From Talaromyces rugulosus (Eukaryota > Ascomycota > Eurotiomycetes > Eurotiales > Trichocomaceae), in contig NC_049562.1 in the NCBI RefSeq assembly GCF_013368755.1, positions 4,898,001-4,962,000 on the forward strand: a stretch of DNA of 64,000 nt, in the 5' to 3' direction. Positions 1-10,607 of this stretch are shown in pieces (within the stretch, counting starts at the first letter, position 1; every line of letters starts with the position of its first letter). A program made the position numbers and the translations under genes. The notes under the pieces are model-generated. The model saw only the letters and a list, made by a program, of their open reading frames with translations, was not told the DNA's origin and ran no database searches.

Positions 1-718
1 CTCCCCAAAAGACACAATGGTATTAAACTCACCTCGAGAACATTCTTGGCACGCTCCTTCTTGGCATAGATGACCTTGCCGTTGTCAACGACAATGGCAT
101 AACGGTAGGTGCGGCCCTCCTCATCGGCCCAGCCGATGCTCTTGGAGAACTTGGCCTCGGGGTCGGACAAGAAAAGCTGGGGGCAACGGTTAGCGTGTGA
201 TATATAAAAACGGCGAGGAAAATGTAAGCTTACAATGTCGTCGCCCTTGACACCGTTGGCCTTGCCCCAGGCGCTCATGACGTAGGCGTCGTTGTAGGCA
301 AGGACGGCGATGGCGTCAACGCCCTTAGCCTTGAGCTTGGGCAGGTTCTCAATGTAGCCGGGGACGTGGGCAGCAGAGCAGACGGGGGTGAAAGCACCTG
401 GAGGGGAACATGTGTGTATTAGTGTCTGTGTTCTCCAAGAGCTGCATGTGCTGTTGCTTAGGATAAGACTCACCAGGGAGGGCAAAGATGACGACCTTCT
501 TGTTGGCCCATTCCTTGGAGGCGGCGAAGTTGATGGGGATACCGCAGGACTTGATATCCTCTGACTCCTCAGCCCATGGGATGTAGCTGGTAGAGTAATG
601 TTAGACAGGTAAGTCCAAAGAAGAGGGGCAGTAAGATGGAAAAGAAGGAGAAGAGACAATACAACACTTACGAGAAGACGACGTCAGCGGGGAATTGGTC
701 ACCGACTTTGAGAGACAT
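1..718 (-). CDS. Asp f 3/PMP20-type peroxiredoxin, 3' end outside window
   Basis: Thiol peroxidase of the Prx5-like fungal group that includes Asp f 3 and yeast Ahp1; it reduces hydrogen peroxide and alkyl hydroperoxides. Exons read by eye: 718-672, 586-474, 397-234 and 175-33, with a further intron from 32, so only about the last dozen residues are missing. The product begins [16 protein letters not shown] and contains PGAFTPVC, which places the likely peroxidatic Cys at residue 60; a second Cys lies at residue 30 (SCGIP). These match the two cysteines of Asp f 3 shifted by one residue. The ATG at 718 is the only sensible start. The gene diverges from the DUF1348 gene at 1790 and shares its upstream region, which holds a TATA-like element about 100 nt before the ATG. 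Family assignment is secure; peroxisomal or cytosolic location cannot be judged because the C-terminal end is cut off. Confidence 0.93.
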
Positions 719-816
719 TGTGAACAGGGTTGCTGGATTGAGAGGGGAAAAAAAAAAGAGTATACGTATAGGAGGGACAAGTGGGCGAGTGTTATCAGAT
801 GCAGGCGGCGGCGGGC

Positions 817-826
817 AATATATAAG
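817..826 (-). promoter_or_regulatory. TATA-like element of the peroxiredoxin gene
   Basis: On the minus strand the sequence reads TTATATATTG, about 100 nt upstream of the peroxiredoxin ATG at 718, a usual distance for a fungal TATA element plus a short 5' UTR. Further up, at 995-1002, TTGACTAA resembles a Yap1/AP-1 half-site; Yap1 control of Asp f 3-type genes is known from Aspergillus fumigatus, but its use here is inference. Confidence 0.45.
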
Positions 827-1625
827 AGGGCGTGGAGATAGCGGCCAGGCACCACGCCATACGGGCAGACAATTCAGCAATCGGGTCCGATAAGCGGTGG
901 ATGGAACCATCAATGAGACGAGATGGTCATTGCTGACAGAGAGCGGTGACGCTGTAGTGGAGCGTGGACTCGCCCGTGGTCTGGCTCCGCCGAATTGACT
1001 AATACAGAGACCACGCTTCTGACAAATCTTATCTTAGTTTCTGCCGTTCTTTTTGGTTTTTTCTATTACTATTAAAATTTTTTTTTAAAAAAAATCCATT
1101 TTATCAATATGCCTATGATGTCAACTGCGTAATTTAATTGCCTAGAATTCAATGCGGTTCTGGCCAGAAAATATTATATAAAATCATCCGTCTGCTATTC
1201 TTAGTTCTTCCTTCGGTGAGCTTCCACCAAGGTCTTCTGTGGGTCGCACTCGGCCCTGATCGATTACAGACAAACCCGTTCCTTTACTCTTTTTTCTGCG
1301 AAGATTATTTTATTAATTATTATCTGTTGCAACCCCGCTGCCCCTCCAACTACACGGTGGGAACGCGTCGACACGTGACATCCCGATTCGGCCTCGGCGG
1401 CCCGCTCGGGACTTTGTTTCCGGCTTACCTAATATCTGATTTATTGTTAAGAATATAAGAATACTTCGACCTTTCCTCTGAATGTTCCTCTGGATAGTAT
1501 TTGAAATATATATACATACATACACATACATATATATATACACAACTATTATTCAGTGTCACAGCCGTGGTAGTTAGCAATTATGGACCGAAATAAGGCG
1601 TCACCACCCGCCAAGAAATGTTATC

Positions 1626-1664
1626 ATTGGCTCCGTAGATCTTCCTAATTGGTCAGCAGCCAAT
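1626..1664 (+). promoter_or_regulatory. Cluster of three CCAAT boxes
   Basis: ATTGG occurs at 1626-1630 and 1648-1652, and CCAAT at 1660-1664, 40-80 nt upstream of a TATA-like element and about 130-165 nt before the DUF1348 ATG. CCAAT is the core site of the fungal HAP/CBC complex. Three copies within 39 nt is suggestive; binding is not shown. Confidence 0.45.
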
Positions 1665-1701
1665 GGCAATGTTTCTGCCATGACCATGAATTGTGTCAAT
1701 T

Positions 1702-1710
1702 AATATAAAT
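1702..1710 (+). promoter_or_regulatory. TATA-like element of the DUF1348 gene
   Basis: AATATAAAT lies about 80 nt upstream of the ATG at 1790 and downstream of the CCAAT cluster, a typical order for a fungal core promoter. Confidence 0.45.
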
Positions 1711-1789
1711 AGACCTTCTACCCTACCTTATCTGTCTACTCGTCCACAAGACATCAATCTGTGTGCTCATTTTTACTGTATACCTCACC

Positions 1790-2328
1790 ATGGCGGATAT
1801 TAAACCCCCCTTCACCGCAGAGTCGGCCCGGCAAAAAGTCAAAGCTGCCCAAAACTTGTGGAACGCTCAGTAAATATATCCTCACCACTATTGATTGCCG
1901 CAGTGCGTCAACTGTCGTTGCTGAACTGCTCTAGGGATCCCGCAAAAATCTCCCTTGCATACACCCCAGACACAGTCTGGCGGAACCGGGACCAGTTCGT
2001 CAAAGGCACCGACGAGGTCAAAGAGCTCCTGACCAAGAAATGGCAAAAGGAAAAGTCGTACCGTCTGCGAAAGGAACTGTTCGCCTTCACCGACAACCGC
2101 ATTGCCGTGCAGTTCTGGTACGAGTACCAAGATGCCTATGACGAGATGAAGTGGAAGCGCTGCTACGGACTGGAAGACTGGACATTTGACTACGAGTCGG
2201 GAAAGATGCGGAAGCGCCAGATGTCTGGGAACGATATCCTCCTGGGGCCCAATGGCAACGGACAAGGCCGGTGGTTTGTTGAGGAGACCGATGTCGAAGA
2301 TGCAATCATCACCGAGGAGCACTGGTAG
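1790..2328 (+). CDS. NTF2-like DUF1348 family protein
   Basis: Small SnoaL/NTF2-fold protein of the DUF1348 family, 157 residues, biochemical role unknown. Exons 1790-1869 and 1935-2328 are joined across a 65-nt intron; the splice restores the conserved run NAQDPAKISLAYTPDTVWRN. Further family hallmarks are FxFTDNRIAVQFWYEYQDA and a CYGLEDWTFDYESGKMRKR stretch near the C terminus. The ATG at 1790 follows CACC and is preceded by a TATA-like element and three CCAAT boxes. The coding region runs as one exon after the first intron and ends in TAG. Members occur in fungi and bacteria; an enzymatic role is sometimes assumed from the fold, but nothing here proves one. A shorter frame starting at 1858 reads through the intron and was not used. 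Confidence 0.9.
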
Positions 2329-3906
2329 GGTCCTTGATTTTTTTTTTAATTACCAACTTCAGATGGAGATTCCATATTTCCCTATGGTGAAATACCAACA
2401 ATATAAACAAACATAACTTGTACCAGTCGAATTCCTCCTGGTAGGATGGTGGTGCGATGAACTAGACGCTAGGCTAGATCCGGTTATATGATGTTTAACT
2501 TGACGACGTCCTAGGAATAAAATTACCTTTTTGCTATCACGAATTTCTCATCTGTGGAGATTAAAATTACCATTGGAGCTCGCTCGAAGACTGTTGACCG
2601 GCCGGTGTTTGCCCGTATGGCATGGTTGTTGTGGTGGTGTCGAAGAAAGGGATAGGAATGCGGCGACCCAACACCAGGGACCAGGCTCGGCTCGCCGTGA
2701 AAGAGCCCAGAAATCGTAGTCGTCTCAGTTTTGTGGCTACTTATAATTATCAACAAGAAGTTTCCTTCAGAGTGATTGTTGGGTAGAAAAAAAAACCATT
2801 TCGACCTCATCACCGCCCAGCTTCAGAGATGAGGCGTGGCCCAGGGTGCGCCTCCAACGTCATGTCATCATACCCATGCTGGAATGTTAATTTCTCCTCG
2901 ATATACTTGTTCCATGGCCTCATTGGGCCTGTGGATCTCGATCTCGATGATTGAAAATGAAGAGGGTTTGGAATGAGCTCTGTGCGGCGGCCATATCGAA
3001 ATGGGCTTGAACTAATTGTGCCGTATCGTATACCTGCAGAAGGTTTAATCAGGACCAGTGTCGAAAATAATTGATACGGTCATATAACCGTGGATCTTGT
3101 GTAGACCGCTAATGTCTGGTAGAGACCAATCTTTTAGACGAGTCGATGTTAGACGAAACAAACGGGCGTTAACGACATCCAACGCATTCCTCGTCCCAAA
3201 AACCTGGAATGGCCGCGGGGTAAACAAATCAAACAATCGAGCTTGTCCTCATTCCACGGCAATCTGGGTTGTTTGGCATGCGCAACGATGCAGCTAGTAG
3301 AGGATGAAGAGTGAGGTCTGGGTTGGCGGGTGTTGTTTGAGGGAACTGGGGGAGCGACTGCCTGTGCCCGATGCAGCTCCTCCTCCCCTCGACCTCTCGA
3401 CCTCTTCTCCCCTCTTCGTCTGCCAATCTTCTTCAGTCCGTCTGCTGTCACTCATTTTGCTCGGCCCACACACTCGCTACCGTATTATTTTTCTGTCGTT
3501 TGTTTTGTTCTTGCTTGAGTCTTTGCTACACCAGTCTATATCACACAACACCGCAGCGCCAATTGCTTGCTATGTGACGCACTCGTTCCTACGCCGAGAA
3601 ACTAACCTAAAAACAGATACACCAATTCTAATAACGACCAAAATTGAAAAAAAAACAGAATCGGATGAAATTACCCCAAAGGTGGCTCCAAGGACATCAG
3701 GCTGTCATCTATTCCAAGGCCTTCGCTATATCAGTGGAAAGACGTTGGAGGCACTAGGGTGCATTTCTTCATGTGCTTCCAGTACAGCGTCACCGACCTC
3801 GACTTGGAAAGACTCATCCGTTGCACCGTCTTTGTATGAGACTAGCTGTTTGGATCTCGAATGCTCTTTGGTATCATCATCCCACAACAGCGGCAACGGG
3901 TCTAAA
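2329..3906. other. Intergenic region and leader of the kinase gene
   Basis: No gene is recognised between the DUF1348 stop and the kinase start. Around 3379-3420 there is a strong C/T-rich tract, typical of fungal core promoters, so transcription of the kinase probably starts near 3420-3450. The kinase frame stays open upstream to an ATG at 3304, but the predicted extension is not kinase-like and carries the pyrimidine tract, so it is treated as leader. Confidence 0.65.
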
Positions 3907-6900
3907 ATGGATCACGGAGGGAGGACGCGTTCACCGCAGGGCCGCAAGCCCTTGACAGACGCCACCGCCAGAGTCAACCATGGCCCGATCGTTGCAACAC
4001 CACGAGTCGACTGCACCACCGTGAATGGCGAGCAATTGAAGTCCATTGAAGTGGGCTCGCCACGCATCACATCAAATTCTCCAGCGGTCGTCCTCGATAC
4101 GGCGCGCCTATCAGTCGCTACCGAATCCACAGGGGCTTCCAACAGAAATTCAGCTATCTCAACCACATCGACTGCTTCTGGAAAAGGCAAACGAAAGACG
4201 CACGTGGGGCCATGGCAGCTTGGAAGAACCCTGGGGAAAGGTGCCACTGGTCGTGTGAGACTGGCTAAGCATGCCATGACCGGCCAAGCCGCCGCAATCA
4301 AAATTGTGTCGAAAAAATCAGCGGCAATGGTGCAAAGCGAGAGTATAGCAGCAATGGATCGAAATGCTGGCCTTTTAGGTACCAACCAGGCAACTCGACC
4401 AATGCCCTTTGGAATCGAACGAGAAGTCGTTATTATGAAACTGATTGAGCACCCGAACGTGATCAATCTCTACGACATTTGGGAAAATCGCGGTGAATTG
4501 TGAGTTTTAAAAAACAAGACAGCACTTAAGGAATCTGTAACTGATTGTCTGGTAATAGGTACCTAGTCCTGGAATATGTCGAAGGTGGAGAGCTGTTCGA
4601 CTATGTCTCTACCCACGGCCCTCTCCCCGAAGAAGAGGCTGTTCGACTATTTCGACAAATAATTTCAGGTCTTGCGTACTGCCATCGATTCAATATTTGC
4701 CACCGCGACTTGAAGCCGGAGAACATCTTGTTGGATTCTTATCATAATATCAAGCTGGCTGATTTTGGCATGGCCGCTCTACAACCTGCGGGACATTGGC
4801 TTAACACTTCATGTGGAAGCCCGCATTATGCCGCACCAGAAATCATCTATGGACGGAGGTATCGTGGTGATAAGGCGGATATTTGGAGCTGTGGTATCAT
4901 TTTGTTTGCCTTGTTGACTGGCTTCTTGCCATTCGATGGAGGCGATCTATCCAACACATTGCGCTTGGTTAAAAAAGGAGACTATCATATTCCTCCATGG
5001 CTCTCTGTTGAAGCTGCCGACTTGGTGCAGAGAATTCTACAAAAGCGGCCAGAGGATCGTATCAGCATACAAAACATTTGGAACCACCCTCTCCTCAAGA
5101 AGTACGAAACCCTCCACCAAGCCATGTCCCAGCACCAGCTGGGCCCTCCACCACCTCTCTCTGCAAAGGACTGCGGGCCGTCTGTTTCCTCACGTCCAGA
5201 TATAGATACAGAGTTGTTGCGAAGTTTGCAAACTCTGTGGCATAGCGCCAATTTAGAGACTTTGGTTGAACGGCTTCTTTCTCAAGAGTATGCTCCAATA
5301 TTCCAATTAATTGTACCTCAATTACTAATAGACATCTAGCCCAAATCATGAGAAAATGTTTTACAATGCTTTGATCAAGTTCCGGGATGAACAGCTCGAG
5401 AATTACCACGGACAGCCTCTCGAATACTCGGCTAGCGACTATCATCATATATCACGTCCACCTGCGGCAATCAGAGCAGTAGCAAAACATTCAAAAAACG
5501 GAAGACTTCAGGGCCATGCACGTCGTCGGTCACAATTCTCTATACTTGCCGAAGTCAAGGAGCCAAAGTCTTCTGGTAGCTATGATCCTTTTAGGGCTTC
5601 TAGAACACCAGTTACAAATGCGAATCCAACTACGCAATATACGAGCGTCACTGTTCATAGAAATCAAAACGCCACCGATTCCCCGGAGGATCTAAATGCT
5701 GCGTCAAATGACGACACGCCGCCTTCATCTCCTCCCAAGGTCAGTGTTCCTCCAAGTTCGTCAGTGGAAATTATCCAGTGGAAGCGAACAAAAAAATCGC
5801 AACGGTCTTTCCAATCCAAGAGTTCACTTGCTACTTCACGCAACGGATGTAGCCCTGCGCCTACACATCATATTGTATCGGGCTACAAGCGCAATGTATC
5901 TTTTCGTCACATCCGAAACAAATCTGGCGGTGGCTCTTCTGTTAAAACAGCAAACGAAAGGACAAAGTCTCAAAATTCTATCATGGCTATCGTTGCCAAC
6001 AACGAAAGCTGTAAATTTTCGGTCCACAGTGGGCTGGCTCCCTCCAGATATAGCAGCCCGGCGCTCCCGACACCACCGGCCGTTGTGCGTACATCTTCCG
6101 CTGTTGATGACCCAGGCTCTGACCTGGGGGTGCTTAAGCTTAGAGACAACTTTTGGAAAGAGGAGACGCGGAAAGTGTCGTATGAACTCAGCCAAATATG
6201 TGAAGAAGCCTTCAACCGGTCTTCCGTATCGACTGGACACACAGCTGTCAGTACCGAGACGACGTCGACGTCTATGTCAATTCACGAAGACGTAGAGAGA
6301 GCAAGGGAATTGGTCAACAATGAAGTTCCGGATAAAGTTTCTAGCTTGCCTACTTCGTATACAGTGAAGGAGCTTACTGAGACCCGCCGCAAGCTGTTGG
6401 AGCATTCTAGCAAAGCCGAAGCTGCAGGCCTCCCGGACTACTTGAGCGAAATTATAGCACATATAGACAGGCTTATCGAACAAGACATTGCCCGAAACAA
6501 AGGGAAGCCTGATCCCTTCGGCAACGATACATCTACTTCATACCGACGCACAGTATCCGATCCTATTGTGAAACCGGCCGTGGAGACGGGATATTTGCCT
6601 TCGATCTCCGAGGAGATTTTTACGCAGTTGGAATCATCTAGTGGCTATGACTTGCAACGGATGAACCATCTTCCCACCCCAGAGCCGTCACCTCGTCTGT
6701 CTCCAAAGGTGGACCGAAAATCGACTATTCGGGTCGTCCCGCACGATTCATCTCTTCCTTCTATCGATGAGATCAAACCCTTGACAATTAGAAAGAGGAA
6801 CGATCCTGCTCGTCCTGTGATACCCACTGTCTCACGCCACAGTTCGGCTGATTCTATTTCTTCAACCCGACACGCAGCTGCGGGACAGCGCACAAGTAGT

Positions 6901-7899
6901 GATTCTGTTGCGGCCAGTATGCGCTACAACTCGCGATATCCCATGAAGTTGGAAACCATAGCTGAAAATCCCGCTCCACCTCGACGCACTGATGTCAAGG
7001 TGCCAAGTGGGGAAAAGAAGTGGTCGTGGTTTGGAAAACAAAAGTCTCCGGTGCATGAGGAGACTCCTAACCCTGGCCCGAAAGAGCCCGCTCTGCCAGC
7101 GACCAAGTCAGCCCCTGTGACAACGGCGAACAAGACAGAAACACCAGCTACACCAGTAGAAGAATCTGGACCGAGTCGAAAAACATCTGGAGAAAGGTCT
7201 CGTGCTGGCTTCTTGAAGATTTTCGGCAAGAAGAAGACGGACAAGGCTGACAACGAAGCCCCTAAAGGTAACACTACTGGTGCTTGATTTGCTGCTATAA
7301 CTTACTGACCATGTATATTTTACATAGCTCGGGAAGATGACAATAGACTGAGATTAGTTGAATCGAGAGATTCGGCAGTCAGCCATGTACCAGTCCCACA
7401 TACGAAGGGTCGAAACCGACGAGCTTCTGGTGTCAACCAGAACTGGTTCGCTCGGTTCTTCCATGTCAAACCTGCTACGCGAGCTGTAGCCTTTAGCATA
7501 CCCAAGGCAAAGAGCCGGAAAGAAGTGTACCGGACGCTTCGTGAATGGAAACAATATGGCATGGAGAACATCCACCTTGACAAGGCGGGGAACATTATTT
7601 ATGGTAGAGTCTCTGAAACAAACTGTAAGTAAAGTTGGGTGGATTCATAACTATGATGCTGACGAGTGATAGTGATTAATCTTCGGCCCGTTGACTTTTC
7701 AGTCGAGTTCTTCACTGTGTTGGAACACGGCCGTCGCGCCAACCTCAGCGTGGTCCGTTTCCGACAGGAGCGTGGCGCGGCATCTTCTTTCCACAAGGTG
7801 GTTGACACGTTGGAGATGGTTATGAAAGGGCGTGGCCTGACCGTAGAAGACCCAGCGCGCTCGATGAAGATGCTCAAAGTTCTGGACACCGTGCCTTGA
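3907..7899 (+). CDS. kfsA: Gin4/Hsl1/Kcc4-type septation kinase (KfsA-like)
   Basis: Serine/threonine kinase of the Nim1-related family that acts at septins and the bud neck or septum; Aspergillus nidulans KfsA is the named relative. Exons: 3907-4499, 4559-5287, 5340-7267, 7328-7624 and 7673-7899, giving 1257 residues in frame. The kinase domain spans about residues 102-380: Gly loop LGKGATGRVRLAK, AIKIV with the catalytic Lys, HRDLKPEN near 246, DFG near 266 and APE near 290. A long, Ser-rich, probably disordered middle follows, with repeated PxSP-like sites. The C terminus (last about 100 residues, NLRPVDFSVEFFTVLEHG onward) resembles a KA1-type membrane-binding domain, as in Hsl1. The start at 3907 gives MDHGGRTRSPQGRKPLTDAT, a natural N terminus; an in-frame ATG at 3304 is possible but implausible. 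The symbol is by similarity. Confidence 0.9.
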
Positions 7900-10607
7900 T
7901 TTTTTCTTTTTCATGTTTTTTTTTTTTAAAGTTAATTTTGCGTTTGCATGGCATTGCCGCTGTCTCGTGGTCGATTCCCTGTTTATTTGACTCGGAGTCC
8001 CTGATTGCATACTTGATTTGATCTATTCCAACTCTTTCGTTTTGATTTATGTTTTCTTATATTGTCTAGATCGGAGTTGCAAAAAACCATCGTTGTCACC
8101 TTCTTGTTTGTACTCAAGGCAACTGCTGCCTTTTCCTACTTTGTTCTTTGACAGAATCTTTTTGCTCTTTTTTTTGTTCATTGAGATGTTGCATCCACTC
8201 TAACGCTAGGACTATAATATTCATATTACTATGTCAATAGAAAAGTCTTGACGTAGGAATTGTTGAAATCCCCCCAAAAAACTTCCTATTCCGGCAGTGT
8301 ATATTAAGTTTTCAATAACCTCACATTCCCCAGACCGTTACACTCGACCGTATTACATCATCGATTCGGCGGTTCCCTATCGTACACACCTAATGCAGTA
8401 CGTATACCTAATTTTCCCTCTACTAAATTAGTAACGTTGATTCATGCAGGTGCAGCCTGATAGGTATGTATTATATACTACTAGCGGCCAAATACAAAAA
8501 TCCTACATTGATCGTAGGTGTGTTGTAACGGCTGGTTACGGCCCCCGTCCCCTGCAGGTGCGCCCGGGCGGCGCCGGCGGCAGCGACGGTGCGCGCGCGC
8601 GCGCGCGGTGATCCAAGCGGAAGGGATCATTGCGGTTCGGCCCGCTTGCTGGGAAGCTGCAGCCTGCCTGACCTGATTACTACTGCTACTACGTACGTAC
8701 GTACTCCCCCGTTACTGTGTATGTAACAACAAAGAAAAGACCGTCTTCTCCGCGTCATTTCTCCGTTTGCGGTGTGTTTTGTGTGTGTATTCGTTTGCGG
8801 CCCTTGCACTTTACAAGGGTACATGTAAGAGTAATAACAAATTAATAACTAATTAATATTGCTTTAAGAAAATAATAGTAGTAATACAAATGAGTCAGAG
8901 TCACTGACTCGGTCGTAGGTCACATGGCGCGTCATAGTAGTAGTAGGAGTGGTAGTGCCGCTTATCATCACGCGCGCTAAGAGTCTTGGATCAACGACGA
9001 CGTCTTTTTCTCTCTTCTCTCACTTCCTAAGGAGCTGAAAGAGTTAAAAGTGGCCGACGCTATCCGAGGCATGGGCCATGTCGCATTGGAATGACAAGAC
9101 AACCAACCAACCCTTACGCAAATGATTACACGGCGATTACACAATTCGACAGGAATGCAAGCAATTATAACAGATTTGGTAATATAAACAGTGATCAGAC
9201 AGCCTCCCAGTTTGCATACACAGTCCTTTCGGGGTCGAAGGACTACAGAAATCCACCCGACAAAAAGCGAAAGGCTCTAAAACAGCAGAACATTGAACGC
9301 AACGCAACAAAGGAAAGAGAAAAAAAAGAAAATCAGATAGCCTCCCAGTATAGTAAAAACAGCATGCATAAAAAACCTTAAGAAAAACGAAACGAGAACC
9401 AAGCTAGACGTCAACCTGACAATTTGAGTCTTGCCCGCCCATCTCAGAACATGTGAAACAGTAAACCGGCCAATGCAACGAATTCCGCAACTTTTTCAAG
9501 ATTCCACCCATGCCATACCCAGAACCCGTGCATCCATGGTCCTTGAAGCTCCAAACGACCAGTAAATCGACGCTCAAGGCACAAGAACCGCCGTGCGCTG
9601 AAAGAACCACGAAAGAGCCACCGTACGATTGATGCAATATTTCAAGTAAATAATTCAAAGTGCCACCCGGAAAGAAAAAAAAAAACTGGTAAAAAAAAAA
9701 AGGAACAGAAAACGTAACCAGAGGTATCAACCTACTCATACAAGATTCAGCAGAATCGAAATGACGTGTTGGAACCTCGGATCGCAAAACAAGCGCATAA
9801 CATGGCAAGTCGTCGGAGACTTATAATTAATGGGTCGCCCCAAGTAGTTTATCAGAGTTGTTGTATCTTCGATCTTTCAAACAGGTTGGTAAAACAAGTG
9901 AATAAAAATTGTCGATCATGTCAAAACAGCCGGACACGGAAATCGAGGAGAAACATCGGAGGGCCAAAGTCATATGCACAGCATATTGACAATTGATCGA
10001 CTGCGAAAAAAGACCGTTCATAGCTCTGCTTGTTCGATCATTGATTGCAGTCGTAAGACCTCCCCCCCAATGTATTCGCCCACGATATGCGATGGGCTGT
10101 CCTGCACCGGGCAGGTAGAATGACCGATTCCGCTGGGCCGTTCTTGCTGGACTTATGCGTTGCGCTGGCCTCTGGTAGCTGTCTGTGAACATGGATGACC
10201 CGGCCATTCTGCATGTTCACATTCCAACCAATTCCCGGGGCACAAACTCTCGTACCAAGTACAAGATAAGTTGTCTGCACATAGCCAGGTGGATATGAAG
10301 GGTGAACGAGCGCGCGATCGCATCGGGGGCGGGGGACGGGTAAGAATAGTATAAGCGAAAATTCATCGTAAAGCCGGCTTCCTGTTTTCTCATAGAAATA
10401 TGCGGTGTTTTGCGGCCAGCACATTATTGCAACCCATACTCAAGTTCCAAGATATGACGGGTCTCGTAGAAGTACTTTTCTTCTAATGTCGAATCGTTCA
10501 ACCTTTTTTTTTTAAATATAATAGCACAACAAAACCATTCGCATCACCAAACCAATGCTTCAAACCCCTCAATCTTTGGGTTGAGCATGAATAGGATGAT
10601 AGCGTGG
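7900..10607. other. Gene-free 2.7 kb between converging genes
   Basis: No recognisable gene lies between the kinase stop and the Zn2Cys6 stop, so both 3' UTRs lie here. Contents: a T run after the kinase stop; a (GC)8 microsatellite at 8591-8606; an ACGT repeat at 8691-8704; an inverted repeat GAGTCAG-AGTCA-CTGACTC at 8892-8910 containing the Gcn4/CpcA-type site TGAGTCA; and an 18-nt imperfect direct repeat at 9194-9211 and 9332-9349 with one mismatch. A 96-codon frame at 9091-9381 is Asn/Lys-rich and resembles no known protein. Confidence 0.6.
8591..8606. repeat. (GC)8 microsatellite
   Basis: Eight perfect GC units in a GC-rich patch beginning about 8535; such alternating purine-pyrimidine runs can adopt Z-DNA. 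It is surrounded by AT-rich DNA. Confidence 0.9.

Larger units (their letters stand above)
719..1789. other. Divergent promoter region, peroxiredoxin/DUF1348
   Basis: No gene is recognised here. The region holds homopolymeric A and T tracts (about 1060-1100), a TA/CA-rich low-complexity stretch (about 1507-1545) and the promoter elements listed separately. Short open frames at 1138-1458 (+) and 1313-1543 (-) overlap each other antisense and resemble nothing known. Confidence 0.7.

Noticed and set aside
3304..3906. 201-codon N-terminal extension of the kinase
   Set aside because: The frame is open from an ATG at 3304, but the predicted protein contains a promoter-like pyrimidine tract and a hydrophobic stretch unlike related kinases; MDHGGRTRSP at 3907 is a natural start.
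3912..4466. 184-codon antisense frame in the kinase gene
   Set aside because: It mirrors the conserved kinase exon; no independent family signal.
7960..7985. tRNA B-box-like GGTCGATTCCC
   Set aside because: One base short of the GGTTCGANTCC consensus, and no A box, anticodon stem or acceptor stem could be fitted around it.
9091..9381. 96-codon Asn/Lys-rich frame
   Set aside because: Composition follows the A-rich DNA; no family resemblance and no supporting context.
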